Positions 1 to 7,417 of a stretch of DNA of 64,000 bases are shown piece after piece. This DNA is from Streptomyces malaysiensis subsp. samsunensis (GTDB lineage: Bacteria; Actinomycetota; Actinomycetes; Streptomycetales; Streptomycetaceae), in contig NZ_JANIIC010000027.1 in the NCBI RefSeq assembly GCF_024519315.1, positions 1-64,000 on the forward strand, read 5' to 3'. A program made the translations under genes and the position numbers. The notes beneath the pieces are model-generated. The model was given only the letters and a program-made list of their open reading frames with translations, was not told where the DNA came from and did no database searches. How positions within the stretch are numbered: position 1 is the first letter of the stretch; every line of letters starts with the position of its first letter.

Positions 1-20
1 CCCGCACCAGGAGCACCCGC

Positions 21-212
21 ATGAACGAAGGCGACGAGTTCGCGATCGCACTACACGCCGACGACGGCACTCTGATCGTCGGCATCAGGCCGGACGGCAG
101 CATCCAACAGGGCCCCAACTACCGCCCGGACGAGGCGGCCCGCGAGTTCTGGGACGCCGTCACCCGCGCCGCACACAGCGCCGCGCCGTGGACGGAGGGC
201 ACCGATGGCTGA
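21..212 (+). CDS. Small hypothetical protein
   Basis: A 63-residue acidic protein of unknown function. It starts at an ATG 8 nt after an AGGAG ribosome site, and its stop overlaps the start of the next gene (ATGGCTGA), so it appears to be the first visible gene of the rightward glycosyltransferase cassette. The text has a strand-rich N-terminal half (FAIALHADDGTLIVGI) and a helical C-terminal half. I recognise no family. Confidence 0.6.
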   Translation: MNEGDEFAIALHADDGTLIVGIRPDGSIQQGPNYRPDEAAREFWDAVTRAAHSAAPWTEGTDG

Positions 213-675
213 CCTTCACGCCTGGACTCTTCAGCAGATCAGCAAGCGGGAAGCAACCGCGCTGGCCGCAACCGAGGGGCCATGGGTTCGGTGGGCTGAC
301 CAGGAGGTAATCCCTGGCTGGGATGGCTTCATCATGATCGGCGATGATGCGGCGGACGGTGAAGAATGCAACCCCGTCGCCAAAGTCAACATCGTCGAGG
401 ACTGTGAGCACATCACCCTCAACGATCCTGCCAGCGTGCTCCGTCGCTGTGCCGCCGATCGGAAGCTGATCGGCGACGTGGTGGCCGAGCGCCACATCCT
501 CGTTGAGGACTGTTGGTACACCTGCGCGGCAGCCACCGAAGAACGCGACGGCGGCGAGAACTGCGACGACGAGCGACGCGGAGGGGCATGCGACTGCGGA
601 CGGGACGCCCGAGTCGAACGGCGCCTCCGCATCGTCGCCGAGGGGTACGGCTGGACGGAGAGCAGCGATGGCTGA
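205..675 (+). CDS. DUF6221 family protein
   Basis: A 156-residue protein resembling the DUF6221 family, common in Streptomyces genomes and phages and of unknown function. The family layout is visible: N-terminal TLQQISKREATALAATEG, a central DPASVLRRCAADRKLI segment and a Cys-containing C-terminal part ending in AEGYGW. A GGAGGG site precedes the ATG. It overlaps both neighbours by 8 nt, so it is probably translationally coupled. A second family member lies at 4354-4698. Confidence 0.75.
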   Translation: MADLHAWTLQQISKREATALAATEGPWVRWADQEVIPGWDGFIMIGDDAADGEECNPVAKVNIVEDCEHITLNDPASVLRRCAADRKLIGDVVAERHILVEDCWYTCAAATEERDGGENCDDERRGGACDCGRDARVERRLRIVAEGYGWTESSDG

Positions 676-1660
676 CCTGGACGTATTCGGCTGGGCCGCC
701 GACGAGACAGGCTGCGGCTTCTACCGAATAGCCCTGCCCATGCAGGGTCTCACCGGGCTCGGCCACCGGGTTGCGCACAGCATGAAGATGCCGTCCGAAG
801 CCCGCGACATCCCCGGCACGGTCATCGTGGGGCAGCGGGTGTGCAAGCCCGAGCCGTCCAAGCTGTGGCAGCAGCTCGCCAAGCAGGGCCGCAAACTGAT
901 CTATGAGGTCGACGACGACCTGTGGAACGTGGACGCGTCGTCCCCAGTCGCTCACGAGTACTTCGCCCGGCCCGAGATCCGCGCCGCGCTCCAGCGGAAC
1001 ATCGAAGTGGCGACCGCCGTCACCGTCACCACCGACCCGCTGGCCGAACGCGTCGCCCAGTGGAACCCGAACGTGCACATCGTGCCCAACGCCGTGCCCG
1101 ACTGGCTCGTCGACCACCAGCCGCAGCAGCGCGACGACGGGGTCCTCACCATCGGCTGGGGCGGATCAGCTACCCACGCCATGGACTTCGACCAGGTCGC
1201 CGACCAGCTCCGCCGATTCCTCACCCGCAACCCCGGCACCGAGTTCCACTGCATCGGCAACAACTACGCCACCTGGATGCGCATCCCCGCCAACCGGGCT
1301 CGGTTCACGCCCTGGGTCGCCAACGTCGAAGACTTCCTGCGCACCATCGACTACCACGTAGGGATCGCCCCGCTCCGGCCGCACGTCTTTAACCAGGCCA
1401 AGTCTGCGCTCAAGGCGCTGGAGGCCGGGGCTCTCGGCATCCCGATCGTCGCCTCCGCCGTCCGCCCCTACGAGGACTACGTCTGGGACGGCACAACCGG
1501 ATACCTCGTCCGCCGCGACCACGAGTGGGCTGCCTGCCTACGATCCCTCGCCTACGAGCCCGACATGCGCCGCGAGATGGGCATGGCAGCCCGCGAGCAG
1601 GCCCGACAGCACACCATCACCCAGACCGCACCACTGTGGGAGAAGGCGATCCTCGGATGA
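668..1660 (+). CDS. Glycosyltransferase, GT4-like
   Basis: A 330-residue protein with the build of a GT-B glycosyltransferase. The N-terminal half carries YRIALPMQGLTGLGHRV and the segment KLIYEVDDDLW. The C-terminal half holds the nucleotide-sugar region, with TIGWGGSATHAMD, a conserved KALEAGALGIPIVAS block and PYEDYVWDGTTGYLV. These last blocks match the acidic/EAxxxGxPV signature of GT4-type enzymes. The ATG at 668 was chosen over an upstream in-frame start at 503 because it follows GGAGAG and overlaps the previous stop by 8 nt; the upstream codons give an arginine-rich shadow. The acceptor is unknown: virion protein, phage DNA or a host surface glycan are all possible. Confidence 0.85.
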   Translation: MADLDVFGWAADETGCGFYRIALPMQGLTGLGHRVAHSMKMPSEARDIPGTVIVGQRVCKPEPSKLWQQLAKQGRKLIYEVDDDLWNVDASSPVAHEYFARPEIRAALQRNIEVATAVTVTTDPLAERVAQWNPNVHIVPNAVPDWLVDHQPQQRDDGVLTIGWGGSATHAMDFDQVADQLRRFLTRNPGTEFHCIGNNYATWMRIPANRARFTPWVANVEDFLRTIDYHVGIAPLRPHVFNQAKSALKALEAGALGIPIVASAVRPYEDYVWDGTTGYLVRRDHEWAACLRSLAYEPDMRREMGMAAREQARQHTITQTAPLWEKAILG

Positions 1661-2694
1661 CCAGACACTGCTTGCTCACCGGGGCCGGGGGATTCGCCGG
1701 CTCCCACGTCCTCCGCCATCTCATGGTCAACACCGACTGGACCGTCGCCGCGCCCGTGACCTTCCGGCACAAGGGCGTCCCCAAGAGGATCGCCTCCGCG
1801 CTCGAGACGAACCCCGAATGGTGGGAGCGTGTCGACGTCGTCTACTGCGACCTGTCCGCGCCCATCGACTCGGTAACCGCGGCCCGCTTCGGGCGGGTCG
1901 ACTACCTGCTGAATGTCGCCTCGGAGTCGCACGTCGACCGCAGCATCGAGGCGCCGGGCACGTTCATCGAGAACAACGTTCGGCTCATGACCAACGTCCT
2001 CGACTACGCCCGCCAGGCTCGGCCGGCGGTAGTGCTACAGATGTCGACGGACGAGGTGTACGGCCCGGCACCGGACGGCTACGAGCACCGCGAATGGGAG
2101 GCGATCCTCCCTTCCAATCCGTACAGCGCGTCGAAGGCTGCACAGGAAGCCGTCGCGTTCTCCTACTGGAGGACTTACGATCTTCCGATCGTCATCACTA
2201 ACACGATGAACATCATCGGCGAGATGGCCGACATCGAGAAGTTCGTCCCCAAGACGATGCGGGCGCTTGCCAAGGGCGAGCCTGCGACAGTGCACGTCTC
2301 CCCCGAGGGTCGGCCCGGCTCTCGCTTCTACCTGCACGCGAGGAACCTGGCGGACGCCTGGCTGTGGCTCCTCCGCAACCACACCCCGCAGATGTACGGG
2401 CAGCACGACCGGCCCTCCCGCTTCCACATCGTCGGCGAGCGGGAGGTCGACAACATCGAGATGGTGCATCTCCTTGCCCGGTTCATGGGCATCGAGGATC
2501 CGAAGCTCGACCTCGTCGATTTCCATTCGAGCCGGCCAGGCCACGACCTTCGATACGGGCTCGACGGGCGGAAGCTGGCCGAGGCGGGCTGGACGGCGCC
2601 GCTTCCCCTGGAGGATTCGCTGCGGCGGACGGTGGAGTGGACGCTGCGGCACCCGGAGTGGCTCGGGCTTGATGCCGCAGAGGTGTCGGCGTGA
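1657..2694 (+). CDS. NAD-dependent sugar-nucleotide dehydratase (RmlB-like)
   Basis: A 345-residue extended short-chain dehydrogenase. It has the Rossmann motif GAGGFAGSH at the N-terminus, then ESHVDRSIEAPGTFIENN, the catalytic STDEVYG and YSASKAAQE (YxxxK), and a C-terminal SRPGHDLRYGLD block. These together match dTDP-glucose 4,6-dehydratase (RmlB) and close relatives. It would convert an NDP-hexose to the 4-keto-6-deoxy form and so supply or modify the donor used by the neighbouring glycosyltransferases. The start overlaps the upstream stop (ATGA), and the downstream gene starts on its stop (GTGA). Exact substrate cannot be read from sequence. Confidence 0.87.
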   Translation: MTRHCLLTGAGGFAGSHVLRHLMVNTDWTVAAPVTFRHKGVPKRIASALETNPEWWERVDVVYCDLSAPIDSVTAARFGRVDYLLNVASESHVDRSIEAPGTFIENNVRLMTNVLDYARQARPAVVLQMSTDEVYGPAPDGYEHREWEAILPSNPYSASKAAQEAVAFSYWRTYDLPIVITNTMNIIGEMADIEKFVPKTMRALAKGEPATVHVSPEGRPGSRFYLHARNLADAWLWLLRNHTPQMYGQHDRPSRFHIVGEREVDNIEMVHLLARFMGIEDPKLDLVDFHSSRPGHDLRYGLDGRKLAEAGWTAPLPLEDSLRRTVEWTLRHPEWLGLDAAEVSA

Positions 2695-3392
2695 GCCGCC
2701 CGTACCGGGTCGCGGTCATCCCCACCAGGGACCGGCACGCCATGGTCTCCGAACTCATCGACGCTCTCTACCCACAGGTAGATGAGGCCTTGGTCATCGA
2801 TAACAGGTCGGATCCACCGTTCCTGGCCGATGCGGACCGGTGGCCAGTCGATCCCGCCGGAGCGTGGGTGACGGTCTTGGCCCACGACGTGGACCCTCCG
2901 AACATCTCCGCGATGTGGAACATCGGCCTGCGGTACGCGTCCACCGTGGCTTTTCAGCATGGCGCCTCGCATTGCTACGACGTGATCGTGCTGAACTCAG
3001 ACGTGTCCGTGTCGTCTGGCTGGGTGGAGGCGCTGTCGTCGGCGATGCGGTCGACGCCCGCGGTGCTGGCCTACCCGGATCAGTTCGGCGGCAGCGAGCA
3101 GATCCTCCACACCCGCGCCGAACCGGTCGATCTGCGGCAGCGGATCACGGGCTATGCGTACATGCTGCGTGGCGAGGCGGGGCTGCGCCTGGACGAGTCG
3201 ATGGCCTGGTGGTACTCGGACGACTCGCTCGATTGGGAAGCGCGGGAACAGGGCGGCGCGCTCCTCGTGCCCGGCCTGGCCGTGGAACATCGCTGCCCGA
3301 ACGGGTCCATGCAGGAACGGCCCGAGTTGGAGGCTCAAGCCGCTCGGGATCGGGAGACGTTCATCGCCAAGTGGGGCCAGGCCCCTCATTGA
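2691..3392 (+). CDS. Glycosyltransferase family 2-like protein
   Basis: A 233-residue GT-A-type glycosyltransferase. It opens with VAVIPTRDRHAMVSELIDAL and VDEALVIDNRS, the nucleotide-binding start of GT2 enzymes. It continues with NISAMWNIGLRYA and YDVIVLNSDVSVSSGW, where NSDV stands at the metal-binding DxD position. It starts at a GTG overlapping the previous stop. It belongs with the dehydratase and the other transferases in one cassette. The acceptor is unknown. Confidence 0.8.
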   Translation: MSRPYRVAVIPTRDRHAMVSELIDALYPQVDEALVIDNRSDPPFLADADRWPVDPAGAWVTVLAHDVDPPNISAMWNIGLRYASTVAFQHGASHCYDVIVLNSDVSVSSGWVEALSSAMRSTPAVLAYPDQFGGSEQILHTRAEPVDLRQRITGYAYMLRGEAGLRLDESMAWWYSDDSLDWEAREQGGALLVPGLAVEHRCPNGSMQERPELEAQAARDRETFIAKWGQAPH

Positions 3393-3405
3393 TTGGAGGC
3401 AGATC

Positions 3406-3843
3406 GTGAAGCCGTTGGCTGAGAGATTCTGGTCCAAGGTGGATCGCCATGGAGAGTGCTGGCTGTGGACAGCAGCCGTTGATGGAAAGGGCTACGGAAA
3501 GCTCAGCGTGGATAAGAAGACCACTGCTGCTCACCGGCTTGCGTACACCCTGGGCATTGGTCCAATACCGGCGGGTCTCGTGGTGCGGCACACCTGCGAC
3601 AATCCTCCCTGCGTGAACCCGCACCACCTGATCCTTGGGACGATGGCGGAGAACTCTCGCGACATGGTAGAGCGCGGCCGACATCCGCGGATTGGGCGAT
3701 CTACCTGCACCCGGGGACACGCCCTGACGGAAGCGAACACGTACCGCCGCCCCGACAGGCACGGTGCCCGAGAATGCCGAATATGCATCGGCGTGGTCAA
3801 TCGCCGCTCGTATCGCAAACTGCGAGACGCTAATGCATCCTGA
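3406..3843 (+). CDS. HNH endonuclease (free-standing homing type)
   Basis: A 145-residue HNH endonuclease of the phage homing type. The active-site block is RHTCDNPPCVNPHHLILGT followed by MAENSRDM, as in the HNH_3 family, with a second Cys-pair region (CTRGH and CRICIG). The GTG start follows a GGAGG site 6 nt upstream. It sits between a glycosyltransferase and a methyltransferase that would otherwise be adjacent, breaks the tight-overlap pattern on its left side, and overlaps the next gene by 11 nt. This fits insertion of a selfish nuclease into the cassette. Confidence 0.85.
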   Translation: MKPLAERFWSKVDRHGECWLWTAAVDGKGYGKLSVDKKTTAAHRLAYTLGIGPIPAGLVVRHTCDNPPCVNPHHLILGTMAENSRDMVERGRHPRIGRSTCTRGHALTEANTYRRPDRHGARECRICIGVVNRRSYRKLRDANAS

Positions 3844-4357
3844 AGCGCGTGACGGGCTGGCCCGCATGCTGAAAGACTCCGGGCTGGCGCTCGGCGCCCC
3901 GTGGCGGGTGCTGGATCTGGGCGGCCGGGACGTCAACGGCAGCATCCGCGACCTGCTCCCCCACGCCACATGGGTCGGCTGCGACGTCGAGCCGGGCCCC
4001 GGGGTGGATCTGGTGCACGACGCGACACGGCCGTGGCCGATCGGCTGGGACCGCTACGACCTGGTCGTCTGCACCGAGGTTCTGGAGCACGTGCAGTTGT
4101 GGCGGTGCATCCTCCAGACCGCCTCAGAGGCCCTCCGTCCGGGTGGCCCGCAGACCCTGTTCGTCACCTGCGCCTCCGACGGCAGGCACCCGCATGGGGC
4201 CTCTGGTGCCCCGTCCCCGGCCCCGGGCGAGTGGTACCGCAACGTGTCCCCGCAGCCGCTCCAAGAGGAGCTGGAGCACCTATTCCGGCAGGCTACCGTC
4301 ACCTACAGCCCGAGACCCGGTGACGCCTACGCGTGGGCCCAAGGAGTGAAGCGATGA
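3833..4357 (+). CDS. Class I SAM-dependent methyltransferase
   Basis: A 174-residue methyltransferase. SAM-binding motif I is RVLDLGGRDVNG, the acidic post-I residue lies in WVGCDVEPG, and a motif with YDLVVCTEVLEHV follows, typical of methyltransferases acting on small molecules or sugars. The ATG at 3833 is the first start near the conserved fold. An upstream in-frame ATG at 3764 would add 23 residues that merely overlap the HNH gene. Its place among glycosyltransferases suggests methylation of a sugar or glycan. The start is less certain than the function class. Confidence 0.75.
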   Translation: MHPEARDGLARMLKDSGLALGAPWRVLDLGGRDVNGSIRDLLPHATWVGCDVEPGPGVDLVHDATRPWPIGWDRYDLVVCTEVLEHVQLWRCILQTASEALRPGGPQTLFVTCASDGRHPHGASGAPSPAPGEWYRNVSPQPLQEELEHLFRQATVTYSPRPGDAYAWAQGVKR

Positions 4358-4698
4358 ATGACGCCCTGGTGGAGTTCCTGCGAGCGCGGCTCGATGAGGA
4401 CGACGCAGAGGCGCGGCGCGTGCCGCCGAACCAGTCGCCCACCGAGCTTCGGGCGATGGTCCTGCGCGAGGGCGGCCAGCCGTTCCTCGTTGTCGCATCA
4501 GAGCGGGTGATGCGCGAGGTCGACGCCAAGCGGCGTCTCGTTGGTCTGCATGAGCGCCTGAGCGGCGATGCGCCGTTCTGCGTCACGTGCGACGCCCCAA
4601 GCGGGATCCCCGGACGCGACCACGGATGCGACACAATCCGGCTCCTCGCGCTGCCCTATTCCGACCACCCGGACTACCGCGAGGAGTGGCGGCCATGA
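4354..4698 (+). CDS. DUF6221 family protein
   Basis: A 114-residue second DUF6221-type protein. It shows the family start LVEFLRARLDEDDAEARR, the central VVASERVMREVDAKRRLV segment and a C-terminal part ending LALPYSDHPDYREEW, the position where this family usually carries a climate of Tyr/Trp residues. A Cys pair (CVTCD) is present. It overlaps both neighbours through ATGA junctions. Function is unknown. Confidence 0.75.
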   Translation: MNDALVEFLRARLDEDDAEARRVPPNQSPTELRAMVLREGGQPFLVVASERVMREVDAKRRLVGLHERLSGDAPFCVTCDAPSGIPGRDHGCDTIRLLALPYSDHPDYREEWRP

Positions 4699-5291
4699 GC
4701 GGCATCACGGTGGTGATCCCCACCCACCTGGCGAGAGTCCGGAACGGGATGACCAAGCGGGCCATCGGCTCCGTGCTGGGCCAGACCCTGCCTGCCGAGT
4801 CCGTCGTCGTCGAGCACGATCTCACCCACGCCGGAGCTCCAGCAACCCGGGACCGCGGGCTGCAGAAGGTCGTAACGCCGTGGACGGCGTTCCTCGACTC
4901 CGACGACCAGCTCAAGCCGATCCACCTGGAACGGCTCATGGAGTGCGCGATCGAGACCGGCGCCGACTACGTGTACGCCTGGTACGAGGCCGTGGGCTTC
5001 GGTGCCGATCCCCTCCCCCACTTCGGCCGCCGTTTCGATCCGGAGCGGCCGACACAGACGACCATCACGATCCTGGTCCGCACTGAGCTCGCCCAGAGCG
5101 TGGGCTTCCGGCAGCCACCGGAAGGTGCCCTCATCAACGGGGAGCGCTATGGCGAGGACTTCCAGTTCACCGTTGAGTGCGTCAAGGCCGGCGCCCGCAT
5201 CGAGCACCTACCGGAACGCACCTGGTTGTGGAACCTGCACGGCGCCAACACCTCCGGCGACCCCGACCGCGGCGACGCCCGCACCCGATAG
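4695..5291 (+). CDS. Glycosyltransferase family 2
   Basis: A 198-residue GT2 enzyme. It begins GITVVIPTHLARVRNGMTKRA, followed by a family-typical SVLGQTLPAESVVVEHDL and the donor/metal motif TAFLDSDDQLKPIHLE, with DSDD as the DxD motif. The next block is a helical acceptor-side segment. It starts on the stop of the preceding DUF6221 gene (ATGA). It is the second GT-A enzyme of the cassette, so at least two or three sugars may be added in sequence. Confidence 0.85.
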   Translation: MSGITVVIPTHLARVRNGMTKRAIGSVLGQTLPAESVVVEHDLTHAGAPATRDRGLQKVVTPWTAFLDSDDQLKPIHLERLMECAIETGADYVYAWYEAVGFGADPLPHFGRRFDPERPTQTTITILVRTELAQSVGFRQPPEGALINGERYGEDFQFTVECVKAGARIEHLPERTWLWNLHGANTSGDPDRGDARTR

Positions 5292-5300
5292 GAGACAGCG

Positions 5301-5510
5301 ATGGCCGGCCAGATCAGCATGGAAGCAGCGCTCGCCGCGTGCCGGGAGCGCATGGGCGAGCTCGTGTACGAGTCGGTGCTGCTGCGCACGAAGGTCAAGG
5401 AACTCGAGGCCGAACTGGAGCAGCTGCGTCAGCATGCACCGACCGGGCCCGAGATGATCCCTCCCCCTCCGGGGCCGGGCGGCCAGTCGGGGCTAGGCGC
5501 GGCGGAGTAG
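5301..5510 (+). CDS. Small coiled-coil protein
   Basis: A 69-residue protein with a heptad-rich segment (LLRTKVKELEAELEQLRQH) and a Pro/Gly-rich tail. A GGAGA site precedes the ATG. It is the last rightward gene before the convergent junction with the tail genes, and its 3' end overlaps a predicted leftward mini-ORF by 18 bp. Function unknown. Confidence 0.6.
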   Translation: MAGQISMEAALAACRERMGELVYESVLLRTKVKELEAELEQLRQHAPTGPEMIPPPPGPGGQSGLGAAE

Positions 5511-5558
5511 GCCGATCACGCCGACCTCGACGGACATGACGGTCTCGAACAGGGACAT
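5493..5558 (-). CDS. Predicted 21-residue peptide at the end of the tail operon
   Basis: A short leftward ORF (MSLFETVMSVEVGVIGLLRR plus one residue) begins 4-5 nt after a very strong AGGAGGGG site. It lies 8 bp downstream of the preceding tail-operon gene. Length alone gives no functional information; the sequence is amphipathic to hydrophobic. It would be the terminal gene of the late operon. Support is the ribosome site and position only. Confidence 0.4.
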   Translation of the reverse strand: MSLFETVMSVEVGVIGLLRRA

Positions 5559-5566
5559 GGCCCCTC

Positions 5567-5767
5567 CTAGATGGTGTTGGACACGACGGAGCTCTTCGTC
5601 GAGTACACCCCTGTCGCTCCGGGGATTGATTCAAAGTAGGTCTTCACTGCCTGGGCGAGGGCGGCTTCGTCGACTTCGGCGCCGTCGTTGAGGCTGAGGA
5701 CGACTTGGGGCGCGGTGTTGGGCAGGGTGGCGTTGATGAGGATGAAGGGGTAGTTGAGGTCTGCCAT
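5567..5767 (-). CDS. Small tail-operon protein
   Basis: A 66-residue protein starting MADLNYPFILINATLPNTAP after an AGGAG site at 7 nt. Upstream in-frame codons give only an Arg/His-rich shadow. It lies just downstream of the fibre-like gene at the end of the structural operon. It may be a small virion or chaperone-like accessory; I do not recognise a family. Confidence 0.6.
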   Translation of the reverse strand: MADLNYPFILINATLPNTAPQVVLSLNDGAEVDEAALAQAVKTYFESIPGATGVYSTKSSVVSNTI

Positions 5768-5775
5768 GTCGTCTC

Positions 5776-6801
5776 CTATGCGATTCGTTCTGTGACCATC
5801 CATGATCCGGCTTTGACGGTGAGGCCGGATGCGTCGGATACGTTCTGGGCCCATTGCAGCTGGAGGGTGCCTGCGGTTCCGGCGGTGACGATGATTCCTT
5901 TGATGACGAGTGCGGTCTGGCTTGTGCCGACGCCATAGCTGAGCGTCTGTGTGGGCGAAGTGGTTTGACTGGGGCGGCCTATCCATTCGGCGTTTGAGCT
6001 GGTGCCGCTGCTTAGGTCGGTGACGTGGGCGCCTGTGCCCGTCATGTGGAGGGTTGAGCTGGTGGGGATGGTGAAGGCGGTCTTGATGTCGCCGACGAAG
6101 TCTCCGGAGGCTTCGATGGTGAAGAGGACGACCTCGAAGGTGTAGGTGGCGTTGGCGGCGACGGCGGCGGACAGATGGTCGTCGTTTTGGAGGGTGGCGT
6201 TGCTGGTGAGGGTTTCGTCAGCTGTCTTACGGGCGAACTGCTTCTGCCCGATACCGGACGCGGTGAGGTTGCCTGTGACGGTGAGGTTGCCGGTGAGGGT
6301 CAAGGTTGCGGTGCCCGACCGGGCAACGCTGACGTCGGCGAAAGTGGATCCTCCGGGGCCCCAGCCTGTGTTGCCGTCGGTGTTGACGAACCAGCGGGAC
6401 ACCGTGTCACCCGGGAGCCGACCTGAAATGAGGGTTGCACTTGTGGTGCTGTTGATCACCGCGAGGTTGGCGTCGCTGGGGCTGCCGCCGACTATGAGTT
6501 GTCCGCCGCTGGTGAGGTTCAGGTCGCTGGCGAAAGTGCTGGCCGAGTTGGGTATCTGTACCCAGCCCCCGGAGGCTGGCGAGGAGCCGTTGTGGACGTA
6601 GGTGCGGGCGGTGTCGGTCTCCCTGATGGCCTTGCCGCTGTACGGCGCCGATGGGCGGGTGGTGGACGTGCAGGCTTGGAAGCCTGCCGCAAGATCGAGC
6701 TTGTCCCAGTTCTGGTTGAGGTCTTGCTGGACGTTGACGAGCTCGGAGCCGTCGTTGAGGGGCTTGTACAGGCCGAGCCTGCTGGTAGACGGTTCAGGCA
6801 T
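5776..6801 (-). CDS. Minor tail / fibre-like protein
   Basis: A 341-residue protein rich in Ser, Thr, Gly and Asn. It begins PSTSRLGLYKPLNDGSELVN, the conserved start of many actinophage tail-fibre and base-plate appendage proteins, followed by DLNQNWDKLD. The middle holds beta-repeat-like text (GNLTVTGNLTASG) and the C-terminal part reads like a beta-sandwich receptor domain. It overlaps the upstream gene by 8 bp. A receptor-contact role at the tail tip is inferred from composition and position. Confidence 0.75.
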   Translation of the reverse strand: MPEPSTSRLGLYKPLNDGSELVNVQQDLNQNWDKLDLAAGFQACTSTTRPSAPYSGKAIRETDTARTYVHNGSSPASGGWVQIPNSASTFASDLNLTSGGQLIVGGSPSDANLAVINSTTSATLISGRLPGDTVSRWFVNTDGNTGWGPGGSTFADVSVARSGTATLTLTGNLTVTGNLTASGIGQKQFARKTADETLTSNATLQNDDHLSAAVAANATYTFEVVLFTIEASGDFVGDIKTAFTIPTSSTLHMTGTGAHVTDLSSGTSSNAEWIGRPSQTTSPTQTLSYGVGTSQTALVIKGIIVTAGTAGTLQLQWAQNVSDASGLTVKAGSWMVTERIA

Positions 6802-7417
6802 GGTCGGCCTCCTCGTTCTTGCCGCTGTGGGCGTTCGCCCTGCGGGCGATCCCGGGGTCTATGGGCAGCCCGGCGCGGTCGGGTAGTTGTTCGCCACGCA
6901 GGCGGCGGCGGGTGCGGTCTACGTGTTGAGCCATGGCCGCCACCCGCTCGGGGTCTATGCCGCGCTGCCGAATCGCGTCGAACGGGTCCTTGCTCCCCTT
7001 GGGGACGGAGACCCGCACCCGGTTGGCCTTGGTGTGCTGAATGCGCAGCAGGTGCGCCTCGCGGGCCTGCTCGACCGTTTCTGCCGTGTACAGGGTTGTG
7101 GGCACCAGATCCCCTGCCCGCACTGTGCCCCGCGACACAGGCGCCATCGACATGAGCCCAGCGGCGGCTGCCGGGTCGTCGTCTGCGCTGAGCCTGTCGT
7201 CCGGGTGTGGGGTGTGCGGCTCGTGCAGGACGATGTCGAGCAGGGTGTCCGTGTCGGTCGGGTCGATGCCGTATTCGGCGGCTCTCCACTCCAGGGTGTT
7301 TTTGGGGAAGACGTGGTGCCGTACTGTCCCGGCTACGTCTTGGTAGGTGATGCTCCACAGGTCACGCTCGGTGTCCTCCGCGACGGCGGTGATCGTGTAT
7401 TCGGCAGGGGCCATCAT
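6794..7417 (-). CDS. Tail-tip accessory protein
   Basis: A 207-residue protein starting on the stop codon of the large tail-tip gene (ATGA). The N-terminal part (YTITAVAEDTERDLWSITYQ) looks beta-rich; the C-terminal part is charged and helical with many Arg residues. Proteins of this type sit between the tail-tip protein and the fibre in many Streptomyces phages, but I cannot name the family. Structural or assembly role inferred from context. Confidence 0.6.
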   Translation of the reverse strand: MMAPAEYTITAVAEDTERDLWSITYQDVAGTVRHHVFPKNTLEWRAAEYGIDPTDTDTLLDIVLHEPHTPHPDDRLSADDDPAAAAGLMSMAPVSRGTVRAGDLVPTTLYTAETVEQAREAHLLRIQHTKANRVRVSVPKGSKDPFDAIRQRGIDPERVAAMAQHVDRTRRRLRGEQLPDRAGLPIDPGIARRANAHSGKNEEADHA

